Origin: Diphasiastrum complanatum
Taxonomy: Eukaryota; Streptophyta; Lycopodiopsida; Lycopodiales; Lycopodiaceae
Reading direction: 5' to 3'
Length of the DNA stretch: 64,000 bases
Assembly (NCBI GenBank): GCA_029204225.1
Contig: CM055095.1
Coordinates: forward strand, 66,801,940 to 66,865,939
The stretch's first letter is position 1. Each line of letters begins with the position of its first letter. Below the pieces are notes generated by a model. It was not told the DNA's origin. It did not search any database and was given only the letters and a program-made list of their open reading frames with translations. This document shows, piece after piece, positions 1-12,300 of this stretch. Both the position numbers and the translations under genes were made by a program.

Positions 1-10
1 TGTGAGGTGT

Positions 11-470
11 TGTAGGAAATCAAAGTGCCAAGATCCTTCTAACATTCAATCTCCATATACAAGAAGAAGAAGAAGAAGAAGAAGAAAAAGAAGAAGAGGG
101 AGAGGGTTAGGCGCCCTCAAGGAGAGAGAAAGTAGTAGCAATGCTTGAAAGGGAATGAATTACAAATGAATAATGAGTACATTTAAATAGGCCTTCCAGG
201 GGCCTAGACTCTTCCAAACCCTAAGTTCTAGAACCTTCCAAACCCACTACTAATTATAGGGCACCCCCAAAAGTCAAGATAGGGTCCCTTAACATAATTA
301 GACTTTACTTGGACCCACGAGTTACTACTATACCAAAATTGGGTCCAACTTAACTAAAACTGACTTAACATGGTCTAAATAATAAACCTAACCCATGGTT
401 ACACAAGTCTCGACCTTTTGGGTCAAAGTAACCTATGAGAAACTAACATTATCATTTATTATTTCTAACA
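11..470 (-). repeat. 3' LTR of the LARD-like element
   Basis: 460-bp LTR beginning TG and ending CA on the plus strand. It is near-identical to 2525-2961 but has a longer (AAG)n tract (about 61-102) and a few small insertions and substitutions. Confidence 0.85.
61..102. repeat. (AAG)n microsatellite inside LTR
   Basis: An interrupted AAG-rich purine run; a shorter version sits at about 2574-2600 in the partner LTR. It is the main length difference between the two LTRs. Confidence 0.9.
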
Positions 471-2511
471 CCCTCCTTAAATGATAATGTAAAAACATAA
501 CATGACATGAAGTATGAAAAATTGCAACAAAATGCAAAGTGTTGCATGCTGCCCAAAACTCCATGTAGCCGAAAAAGAAAAGATGTAGCTTGTTGTCCAA
601 GCTTAATGTCGGAAAAAAAACTTCAGCTTGAAGTAGTCGAAGTAGTCGAAATCTCAGCCCCAATCTTGCTCGATGTAGAAGAGATGTAGAATACGAAGTG
701 CGGTAGCATCAAGTCAAAGAGTGAAGACAAGCATGCTCCATCCAAAGTAAGTAACCAAAAAACCAGCCACAAGCCAAAAATATGGATTTGCAATCCATCA
801 ATGGTTCCCACATGATTCCATAAGTCTTCTTACCACAAGAAACATAACGAAGAGTATGATGCTCTTTTACCATCACATCCTCCCGAATCTTACTATCAAT
901 GATCTACTCACCAACACTAGGTAAGACAACACCGTCATCATAAGAAGTAAGCATCAAAACAGGAAAATCAGCATAAGGTACTGATTTTGGTGAGGCATGT
1001 GTGTTTCCTCCAAGATAATAAGATGCTTTGTTATCCCGCAAAGACTCGGATAACCAACAAGAGGCTGTAGCAGGCTGAACCAACACTTTGCTGTCCAAAG
1101 TGTTCCTAATGTGGACCTTGCTGTGCAAAAACCTTCCACAGGCCGTTCCCGATGCATAATAGGATGCTCACGATGTAACATAGGCTGAAAATGATCAATA
1201 AACCATGGCTGAATATGCTGTCCACCATCTTCAAGAAAAAAACCAGCAGCTTGCCACTTTGAACACCCAAAAAATCCAGCAACACGCCACTCTGAACCAA
1301 TGTACTAATTGACATGATTTTTTCCTCTCCTCCATTAGTACAAAATGGCTTCAAAGAATGCTTGATTTCAGCCTTTTCCAAAACATTAACTTGAGAAGCT
1401 TGCTCATAAAGTTCTTCACTAATGCATCCATCATTTGCAACAAATGGCTCAAGAGAAGAGGAATGCTCTACCATACCAACATTCCGATGCAAACTTGTAC
1501 TTGTAGAAAGACAATGATCAAACTTTGCATGCCTTTGCTCTTCTACCTTCAAAGAGGATGAAGTAGAGAGGAGAAAGCATGATGATGAATCCTTTATTCG
1601 GTATATCTTTAAAAGTGTTTCGCAAGCACTTTTAGAGGTCTTGCAAAAATCTCAAATGATATAAGATAGATTTTGTTATCAATAAATCTTGATCATCACG
1701 TCGATGCCAAACCTCAGCTTGCAATTCCATGAAGAATAGTTGGTGCCATCCAACATATCTTCGCCCGAACAAGTACGAATTGCTCCCAAATCTCTTGCCA
1801 TAAGAACCAGCCAAGAAGATAAACTTTTTCAAACCCTAAATGTGCCCTAAAAGACACAAAACCAACAAGTATCAAATCTGAAAAATCAGCACCGGAATGT
1901 GTCGAAACCAACATTAGATGGATGTAGGAACCTGCCCTCCTACAAGCCTTGTGTGCCGAAAATTTCAGCTTGAAATTGCATTAAAAACTCAAAAAACCAG
2001 CAAGCAAAGAATTAGGTTAGCCTCCAACAAAGCTTTTTCCGGAACCCTTCTTTCTTGCCAAAAAGTGTGAACAATACACACACGGATAGGGCTGTTGCAA
2101 ACACCTTCCTTACAAATGGTAATATGCTGTCCAATTTTCAGCCTCGGAATGTGATCAAATCATCACAAAAAATTAGCGCCTTCTTCCACACCTGGAAACA
2201 AGCAAAGAAAAATAGGGCAGCAGCGGAGCAACGGAAGTAGGATAAACCTACACGGATGTGGGCGACCTCGACGAAGATAATTAATGGCGCCTTCCTGCAA
2301 CCTGAAAATCAGCAAACAACCAACTGATTTTTGGGCGCCCAAAAACCTATTATCTCCTTTGATGTGTGGCGCCCTCTTGCAAAACGGAAAAGAGTCAAAG
2401 TGGAATGGATCTTCACTCCAAAAAATCAGCAAAGGTGCTGAATTTTTGTGATCCCTAAGTGAAGATGATCTCTTTTGGTAAGGCGCCCTAAATCAAGCAT
2501 AGAAGATCCAT

Positions 2512-2524
2512 GACTCTGATACCA
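2512..2524 (-). other. Primer-binding site (tRNA-iMet type)
   Basis: Minus-strand TGGTATCAGAGTC directly abuts the LTR. It matches the usual plant TGGTATCAGAGC priming site with one change. It fixes the orientation of the element. Confidence 0.85.
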
Positions 2525-2961
2525 TGTAGGAAATCAAAGTGCCAAGATCCTTCTAACATTCAATCTCCATATTGAAGAAGAAGAAGAAGAAGAGGAGGGA
2601 GAGGGTTAGGCGCCCTCAAGGAGAGAGAAAGTAGTAGCAATAAGGGAATGAATGACAAATGAATAATGAGTACATATAAACAGGCCTTCTAGGGGCCTAG
2701 ACTCTTCCAAACCCTAAGTTCTAGATTTCCAAACCCACTACTAATTATAGGGCACCCCCAAAAGTCAAGATAGGGTCTCTTAACATAATTAGACTTTACT
2801 TGGACCCACGAGTTACTACTAGACCAAAATTGGGTCCAACCTAACTAAAACTGACTTAACATGGTCTAAATAATAAACCTAACCCATGGTTACACAAGTC
2901 TCGACCTTTTGGGTCAAAGTAACCTATGGGAAACTAACATTATCATTTATTATTTCTAATA
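2525..2961 (-). repeat. 5' LTR of the LARD-like element
   Basis: 437-bp copy of the LTR, next to the primer-binding site. Its outer end reads TA instead of the CA seen in the partner LTR. The (AAG)n tract is shorter here. Confidence 0.85.
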
Positions 2962-3328
2962 GGTGCCGTAAAAAATGTCACGCTTTTGCCAGCAAAAATG
3001 TCATGCTTTGCGAAAAGCTAAATAGGTTTTAAAAAAATGGTAAAAAAACACAGCCTCCAAAGATATATAAACACTTTTTGTGGGTAAGTACCCATTGCCC
3101 GTCATCGACGGGCACAACCAACTAGTATATATATGTGTGTGTGTGTTTTGTGGCCAAGAAGTTAACATAATTTGCATTCTTATCGTATAGAGGTTTATTT
3201 TCAGAAGGAAATGTATTATTATGCTGCATTCAAGTAATTGGATTGTGTAGGCTCTTAAATGCATCGAGTAGGAGCAACATCATGTTATCATTGTATTGAG
3301 ATTGTTATGATTTGTGATATGCAATCAG

Positions 3329-6300
3329 GAAATGGAAGCTTCAATGAAGGAACTTGATAGCAAGTTGATTGATGGGCCAGGAAAAGGGCCTAAATTCAAG
3401 ATACAGGTAGTGAGTTTTCCTTTTCTTGATTTGGAAGGGATGTTAAATCAAGATACAAAGTTGTTTTATCATACTTTTAATAAATGGTTGTGGTTTCTTG
3501 ATGTTATGTTCTATTTCTTGTTGGGGTATTGTCATTGGCCTAATTCAGGCACAATTTCAATAGAGCATATAAAGGGTGTACTTGTACACAGACACCATCG
3601 TTTGTTTTCTAGTAGTGCAATTTTTTTGTGCTAGGAAGTGGAACACTCATTTTGGAGCCAAAGTTCAAACTGTCTAAATTTGAGAAGAGGACTTAACTAG
3701 CAAGCATCATGATTTTCAAATGAAGGCATTGGTAGGAGAGTCATAGAAATGGAGAGTAGTAGCTGCAACCTTCCTAAGACTTTATCAAGTGAGCCACATG
3801 TATAACAATTCAGCCTAATAGCACCAGAGGGATATACCATCGCGCTTCCATCCTTCATATAAAAAATTGCCATATTCTATCGAATATGGTGCTAGAAGGT
3901 TTAGGGACCAAAAAATGAATACTGTATTCCTTTGGACCCAACAACAACGGAAAATGTTGTGTAGTCATATTGAACATAAATACCAAATGCATTAGTAAAT
4001 GAATTTGGAAGTGTACATGGATCCCACCTTATACGTAAGGACCGGAAATTGTTTTATTATCAGCGATGATTGGCCTGAATGCATCCCGAGCTAGTTGGAT
4101 GGTTTAAGAATGCCATAAAGTTGAAACAATAACTGGATGTGACATTTCATAACATATAAAAGCACACAGAGGTTAATTTACCAACGTGGGTATTGTCTAT
4201 TGACATAGACATAACATCTATATATTGAATTCTCATAGTACCTGATTAAATTTCTAAAAACTTTTAGAACTCCATATCTATACTAATGTCGTGTATAAGC
4301 TATGTTATAACCCTAGGGTCAAAACCCTAGTTTGATAGTGCACTTTTATTATTCAAGACTCCAACCACTCTTCTACAAGTTTTCAGATACAAGAATGGCC
4401 ATTTTAGGCGAGTTTGTACTAAGGAAATCGCTCAATGGCTGAAAACGACAGTCAATATTTTGAGGAATAAGAATGCTGAAAAACAGTCACTGGAAGACAG
4501 CCTATACCACACACGTAGAAAGCATTGCAATTGGAGCCAAAAAGCATTTTAGATAATCAAGTTTCAACTTATCGTTGTCATTCCACATATGAGGGACACT
4601 AAAGGTTCTGGAGGTCGTGATGTAGTTATCCCGATTGCAAGATTTGTATATTTGGAGAGAATATATTTCACAGTCTGAAGATGGATTCAATTGACACAAT
4701 GACAGAGCACGTTATAATGATTAAGGATTTGAGAGTTCCAATCACATATGTTGGAATGAAAGTTTTTGATTTAAATGTGGTGCCAGTTGTTTTGGAAAGT
4801 TTGCTTCTTGCATATCAAAGTGTTGCTAGTTGTTGTTAGCAGTTTTCTAGATGACAACAAGAACCAAGCTAACAAGGATTTAGAAGAATTCTAGGTGTGA
4901 TTTTTTGGGCTAAGATTCAATTGAGAAGGTCCTATTCAGTGTTGGGCGGTTCTCACATATTTATGATACCCGCCGGTTCAGGGTATTGCCTTTTTTTTTT
5001 TAAAACCAAGAACCGTCGGTTCAGGGTATTGAATTACATCTAAAATATTTGCACATGGCGGTTCTCAATAATATCTTATAAGATAAATCTTGGTTCTTGT
5101 TGTTAGCAGTTTTCTAGATGACAACAAGAACCAAGCTAACAAGGATTTAGAAGAATTCTAGGTGTGATTTTTTGGGCTAAGATTCAATTGAGAAGGTCCT
5201 ATTCAGTGTTGGGCGGTTCTCACATATTTATGATACCCGCTGGTTCAGGGTATTGCCTTTTTTTTTTTAAAACCAAGAACCGTCGGTTCAGGGTATTGAA
5301 TTACATCTAAAATATTTGCACATGGCGGTTCTCAATAATATCTTATAAGATAAATCTTGGCGGTTCTCAATCTGCCGGTTACTATATTAAGAACCGCCGG
5401 TTCCTATATCAGGTTCTCAATACATACTATTTTTATAAAAAATTTATTAAAAAATCATTTCAAAAATTATCGTTGCATACTATGTTAAAATTCCCTCACA
5501 TTATTCAACACATGTGGAAGCCACGTAAAAAATGTGTAAGTGCACAAAACTTTAGCATTCCTCCACTTATCAATTGTTAATAAAAATCTCACACTCTTCA
5601 ATGCCGATAATATTTCAATTGTGCAAAAAAAATCACATTTCACAACCAAACAACTCAAATAAATAAACACTCAAAAAATATGACATATAAAAGCCGCTCA
5701 AAAAAAGTCTTGTTGCACAACGTCTTAAGTTTTTAGCATTTCACTTATCAACTAACTACCCATCAACAAAAATGACAGCCTTGAAAAAAGTCTTGTTAGA
5801 ATGTTACTATCTTAACATTCTCTTACTCATCCTACTCATTAAAAAAACCATACTCCTCAATGAGGTCTACATTCTTATCTATCATGATGTCCTCATTTGC
5901 TAAAAAGCCCTTAATGGATGTTGGGTTCTGATTATTCTAGGGTCGTCAGGCCAATTTTTTAGAATGAGAACCAACTTATCAAGATTATCGATACCAAGTC
6001 TACATCTTCGAAGTGAAGTTAGCACACCAGCAATACTAAAAACTCGTCCACACTCAATTTGAGATCCAACAATGCCCTACTACACTCTTCAAGTGGAATG
6101 TTCAATCTCCTGAATAAGGAAAGCTCAGACTTCACCAAACTTCTTGTGGCTTCCTCGTCATCGCTGCTTCTGCTGATGGTGCTCGCTACTTCTAATGGTG
6201 CTCACTGCTTCTGCTCTACTCCAGATGGTGCACTGATGCTTCCGATGCACGCTGCTTCTGCTCCAGATGGTGCTCGCTGATGTTGCTCACTGGTCGTGCT

Positions 6301-9300
6301 CGTTGATGGTGCGATGCTTATGCTCATCTGAAAATCACATGACTGATCATGAGTCAAGGCTGCGATGCTTCTGCTCGCGTGGGCGAAATGAAGGATGGGC
6401 GTGCGCGAAATCGATGCTCATGAGGCTCACTGATGGGCGTGGGCAGTTGGCAGTTGGCAAGTAAGAGTTATGAGTTATGAGTTATGAGGCTCGTGGCAGA
6501 AGGGTGGCAGGTAAGTGTGCCAATTAAAAAATGAGCATGACCAAAGTGAGCTGCTGGGAAGGCTGACGTGGTCCCACAAGGTAGCCCTGACGCATACTCT
6601 ACACTCCACCCATGAATTTTTCAGGATTATCCCGCGCTTACGAGTTGTAATGGGCTGTCTTCAAAGGATGGCTGCTTCCAAGCCCTCCGAGAAAGGGGTA
6701 CATGTAGCTCTAGTGCCTGCACACCGAATTATTTCCAATTCTATCATACTATACCCAAGGCCTTTTCTAAACTCGACCGAAAGGCTGGGATAGAGAAAAT
6801 AGTATACCTTGCATTGTGAATTGATACTCGGGTTATACCCCCTTCCAAATGACGGTCCGGTTCTCAACCTCAATCCAAGGCTCAAAGGGACCCGACGGTT
6901 CTCAACCATGGCCAGTTCCTACAAAAGAGCATACCCGCCGATTCTACATAGAAGCCGGTTCTTGAGAAATAGTGTACCCGCCGGTTAGGGTCTTTAGAAC
7001 CGGGTTGATAACCGGGTTGAGAATCGTAAAAAAAATCAATACCCGCCCAACACTGGTCCTATTCAATGGTTTGATTTTTATCTTTGCTTGTTAGTACTCA
7101 TTAAAAGGAAGAACGATTCAAATTCCAAATTGCCTTGAGATGTCATAGAGAAACACATTCACATATTTCTATGCCTCTTGGACCAATCCATACCACCCTA
7201 GTAATCAAATTAATAGCATAGTGTATGATTTATGTTTTGTACAATTTTGAGAACATGCTCCACAAGTTAGAAAAGTTTATAGCTCTAATTTTCTTAAGAA
7301 GAGTATAGACCTTTGTATATTATCGTTGTTAAGAGTAGTTTTGAGTCGTTTAGGGTCTTCCCAATCGATCACATTATTGGAAAGGTTTCTAATTCCGAAG
7401 AGCTTGTCAAGTTTTCATGGCCTCATGAACCTTTTTTGGATTTTCTTTCCTAGAAATTAAAACTTTGAAGGCAAGTCCAAGTTACGAGTAGAAAATCCAC
7501 CCAAAAATGTTTCCACGTTGTAACTTTTACATATTACCACCAATAGGAATTTTTTGCCTATTTGATCGCCTTGTGTAAAAGACCATGCACATTTCGAGTC
7601 TTTGTATTTGCCACTTTTCAAGCGCTCTTCAACACCCTGACACATGATTGTCCTTTTGAATTTGCTTGATGCTTGTAACTTTTTTTATATCAACTTGCTT
7701 TTCATAAAGGTTCTGTACATACTTTCCCATTTAACTTTTCCCCCCATTTGATGAATCAATAGACTCATCTTAAATAATCAACAAGATTATCTTGAGGACA
7801 AGGGTAAGGAAAAACTTGCTCATTGCCTACTTCTAATGCACCTAAAAGCTTCCTAAGTGGTACTAAAAAACCCTAGAAGATGGTGGTGTTTCTGTGCATG
7901 AGAATAGAAAATTGACAGAGAGAAAGAGCACTCAATCTGAAAAAAAATTTGCTCTCATGGCTAATGTTTTCAATGAAGATGAACCACATATTCTATCCAA
8001 ACGCCTCTGCAATCCCGCGCTAGTCAAAGAGATCAATACCATGTCATTAGCATATAATAGGATATAAATAAGTGTATCACATAATCTGCATCCCTTGCCA
8101 CTATCCTGATTGATCATGCTCTCAAGCTCATTAATATATAATTCAAAGAGTGTAGGTAAAACCGAGCAGCCTTGCTTTACCCTGATAGTACTCGTGCTTA
8201 ACTGTGAAAGGCCCACATTCATCCTAAAGCAACCCCAGATCTGCTCATAGGGAGCCATAATTCCAATATCGTATCTATGGAGAATCCAAGGTCTCTCAAT
8301 TTCTGGATAAGCATGTGTCGTGGAACATAATCAAATGCCTTTCAACAAAGCAGGGATACACTCTTGTGTTTGAATCTAGCCTCCTCAATTATGGCTCTGA
8401 GAGTGAACATATGGCCAATGGTGGTATATTGGGCTCTAAAGCATGCTCAACCCAATGTGTTTACCTATCTCAACTCAGCCTTATCACTTACAGCTGCTTG
8501 TAGGATGGTGCCATATAGCTTAGAAATGATGTGACCAAAAATCGTGATAGTGCGGTAATTAACAAGTTTCATGGGGTCATCGCTCTTGTGGATGGGATGG
8601 ATAACATTGGTTCACCATGATGGGGGGAGGCTAGGGACTACGGTTGGTTGAGAAGGGTGGCGAGAATAGGTGAGAGAATGTCTTCAGCATGTACTAGGAG
8701 TTCGGCCTCTAAGTTGTGAATATCCCGTGCACGATGGGTACTCAATTTTTGAATGGCTGTGGTCACCATGTCGGGAGTGAAGAATGAGAAAGAGGGTCGA
8801 GGAGTGATGACAGTGGGAGAATTTGTAGAAAAGGAGAAGAGTGTGGTGGCATATTCAGTCCACATATGTAGGTCTCTTAGAAGTGAGAGTGGGGTTCGTG
8901 GGATAAATTCTTTCCAGAATCTCCTTGAAGAAGAGTCGAAGAGAAGATCACCCTTGGAATGCTGGCAATCCTTTGTCGTGACTCTCATATGTCTCCTCAA
9001 AAAGGAGGATATCTAGGTCTCCTGCTGTAGCTGATGAGTGGAGGCCATCGCAATCCCACACCTTGATGCACATATGGTATGGACTGGGGGAAGAGCAGTA
9101 ATTCTTCTTCCAATCTTCAATTTCTCTTCCAATAAGATCTTCATCATATCTTGGAGCGATGCCATTTCAGCTTTCATTGCCCTTGATCTTGAGCCAATTA
9201 TTTCTAGAATCTGTCAATCAGGGTATACTGGTCCATAGCTGTGTTGGTACTCTTAAGTTTTTGTATGGTAAGGTGTAAAATAGGCATTATATTTCAACAT

Positions 9301-12300
9301 CCTCAGCTCCTTTGAAGAACCTTCAGCGCAGTTTCAATAAAGATAGATGAAAGTCTTTCACTCATCTCCTCACATGAGTTTGAAAGCGTTCCTTAAACCT
9401 TTGTAGCATCTCCTCTAACTTCTTTCAATATAAATGGGCCTTTTATAATCCATTGTGATTATTGAAATCTTATCTTCCTTCACTTTGTCGTCTTCTCTTA
9501 TTACTCGTTTCATGGTAAAGGATAGAGGGATATAAGAGAATTATGGCTTATTCTTCCCTTTCCAAAAGCTTTCCATTGTAAGGGATGCGCCAATTGAGCA
9601 ATTAAGATAAAACCACACTAGACCCTTGGATGTTTGGCGCCCTCCTTTTGTGGCATTGTTTGCTGCTTATCCCATATTTACTGCTCCTATTCCATCCCTC
9701 CTCACCTATATATGTAGGTAGGCGTGGGACGAGCAGGACACTTATACCAATGTGCTTACATGTGATTTGAATGGAGAAGAGTGTACTGGAGAGAAGGGGA
9801 CCTTTGTGATTAGCTTTGTGGAGATGGTTTCGTCTTTATCTTGTGTCAACATTGACAAGGTGGGGGGCCTATTTGTACGAGGGCAAAGGTGGTAAGCCTC
9901 GGGTGTTTCTTGCTTTTTCTTCCCTTATTTATGAGCTTGAATTGTAAGCTGTATGTTGCAGGATTGCAGGAACCGTACCAAGAGGATTCTCTTCCTCTCC
10001 TTGTTGGAGGTTTGTGCATAAAGATAAGGAAGATTTAGATTAAAAAGTTGATATTTTTTGTTTGCAGATTGTTCTATTCAAGTTATAATAAGAAAGTTTA
10101 ACCGTTTTTACTTGACAATTTCAGTGGATCTCATGGCTCTTTCATTTTTTTTTTTGAATTTAGTTGTATTGTTTATGAAAATTGCTGGGACTATAGTTGG
10201 AACATAAGTGTGCAAACGGACTAGAAAAGTTTTACCTTGTAACAATGAGTTCCATACACATAAAGGCATTATGCCAAAAGGTGCAAAACGTATGGCTATC
10301 CTGCGTGTGACTTTTTTCAATGTTTTGTGGATATTGTCTTGAGTTTTGGGTTGTAGTAAACGTGGTGCAAAAATTCTAACTTTTTATAAAGGGACTAGTG
10401 TGAACTTATTTTAATGATGTTGAGAAAAGCATATGGAAGGAATTTTCTATTGTCAGATGTAGCTTTCAAAAGTTAGTGTAAGTTTTGGCACTTACTGGTT
10501 TTATGTATTGACAATTGAGGAATTTCCTGCTAAAGATTACTTGCAACTTTTGATTCTAATTTTCAACTCTTTGTTTCAGGTTTCAATCGCAAAACCAGCT
10601 GACAAGTCTCGCAAGCGTAATAGGGATGACAATAACAAGTCAACTCATGTAAATGTACTAGCACATGGGAAAATTGGAGGAACTGTTGGAGTTTTGGGGT
10701 CACTTGGATTGCCATACACCGATTTCCAAGATCACAATTTAGGAAAGACTCCACGTGTTTTGCCACTACCTTTCGCTGTTCCAGAGGTTGTTTCAAAATG
10801 GATTTTATTTCTTTGATGTGTAGAATAAAATTTCGTGGTCTTTGCTGTGTCCCAACTGAAATGTTTCATTCTACAACTGTCTAGGTCTTTGATCAGTATG
10901 ACCTTGCTGTTGCCTCATTGAAGCCTTCTGTAGCAGATAGGTTGATACGTCTCTTCCGCCAAGGTTTTGCATCTCGTCAAGAGGTATTGATGTGTTGATC
11001 ACCTTTATGTTGCTATACATTCCCTAACGTCGATGTCCTCCTTATGATGATCGAATTTGAAGAATTAGGTACATCGAAGATCCATATGTAGCTACAAGAA
11101 TGATTTGTTTTATGTTATCATTAAAGGATATGTTCTTAATTTAACCAATAGTGATTGCATGTATTAAAGCATATTTGTTCAGGAAGATGCAGGTTTTGAC
11201 GAAGAATCCTTTGTGTTGTGTTTAGTGCAACAACCTCATGATGGAATCAATTCCAAAGCAAGCCACATTGATGTGCTAGCTTGTTGGTTGTGCTTGTGCA
11301 GAATCCAAGATCCAACATCTTTTACCTACACTAATTTCTGAACAAGAGAAGTGTTTGTCCTGTGACTTTTTCATAAGCTTTCACTCCAAGGGTTACCCCT
11401 ATATGACAATTTCGTCTTGTGCACCCTACTCCCTTCAAGGACCTCAATTCATGAAAGTCATGTCTAAAATTAACTTAACTTAGGATTTTCTCCTTTGTAA
11501 CTTTCAAAATCACCATTGCACGTGCATGACTTTTGACAATGTTTACTTAGTTTTTCCTAGCTTTTTTACACTAACCTTTTGACCAAAATAGTAATATGTT
11601 TAGAAATTAGGGTGTACCCTCCTTGTCTAATTATTTGGTATGGTGCATATCCTCCAGGCCTATAGTTATGATCAACATTCACTCCTACCACTCTAAGTCA
11701 TCAGTCTTTTTGACTACTCAAAGCCATCAAGCAGTGAGTCCTTTGGTCATCAACTAGTTAGTCCTTTGACTGCTCAACACTGATGTCGACTGACAGAATG
11801 TAAAAGTCCTTACATAACAATTTAAGATCCTATAGGTTACATGATGCAACTAATAATGCGATGACATGTGCACTGTCGTCTAAGATCATCATAGTGTATT
11901 GGTTGCCAAGTATCACACATACTTGTTAAAGTACTACTTTTAAAGTGATCTTACAATTTTGAATATTTTCTTGGTGGAAAGTGTCATAATTGTAATCTCT
12001 CTTAGGAGCTGTCTATGCTGCGCTATCATTTTTCCCATCATGAAGTTTTAAGTGTTGATACATGTGTTGTTGTTCATCTTCCACTTTTCCTTGTATGTTT
12101 ATGTTAAACTATGTTGTCGTGACATTGGCCCTAAATCTTGGTTTGCTCCACTTGGGGACTTATAGGAGTAGAAATAGAGTAACTTGTGCACGTCCTTTTT
12201 AGGAGGCTCTGCTAGAGTTCTTTACAGCAGATCATGCTACTAAGCTTTGCTACTATTGATCTTCATACACTGTTCTTGGGTTGAGATTTCTATGTTATTT

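Larger units (their letters stand above)
11..2961 (-). mobile_element. Non-autonomous LTR retrotransposon (LARD-like) with both LTRs
   Basis: Two direct repeats (11-470 and 2525-2961) bound a 2.05-kb internal region. Read on the minus strand the LTR starts TGTTAGAAATAATAA and ends in TTTCCTACA. The primer-binding site TGGTATCAGAGTC (initiator tRNA-Met type) lies immediately inside the right LTR at 2524-2512. A polypurine tract (GGAGGG on the minus strand, around 471-479) lies inside the left LTR, so the right LTR is the 5' one. Flanking bases GGTGT (6-10) and GGTGC (2962-2966) look like a 5-bp target duplication with one change. I see no gag, protease, integrase or reverse transcriptase motif inside, so mobility would need enzymes from another element. 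The internal region is littered with GGCGCCC-like words. It probably sits in an intron of the RNA-binding protein gene to its right. Confidence 0.85.

Noticed and set aside
1106-1552. 148-codon minus-strand open frame inside the LARD-like element
   Set aside because: No retroelement or host domain was recognised and it lies in non-coding internal sequence with low complexity; probably chance.
6059-6464. Plus-strand Ser/Ala/Leu-rich frames
   Set aside because: They fall in a degenerate repeat inside the hAT element, overlapping the minus-strand transposase remnant.
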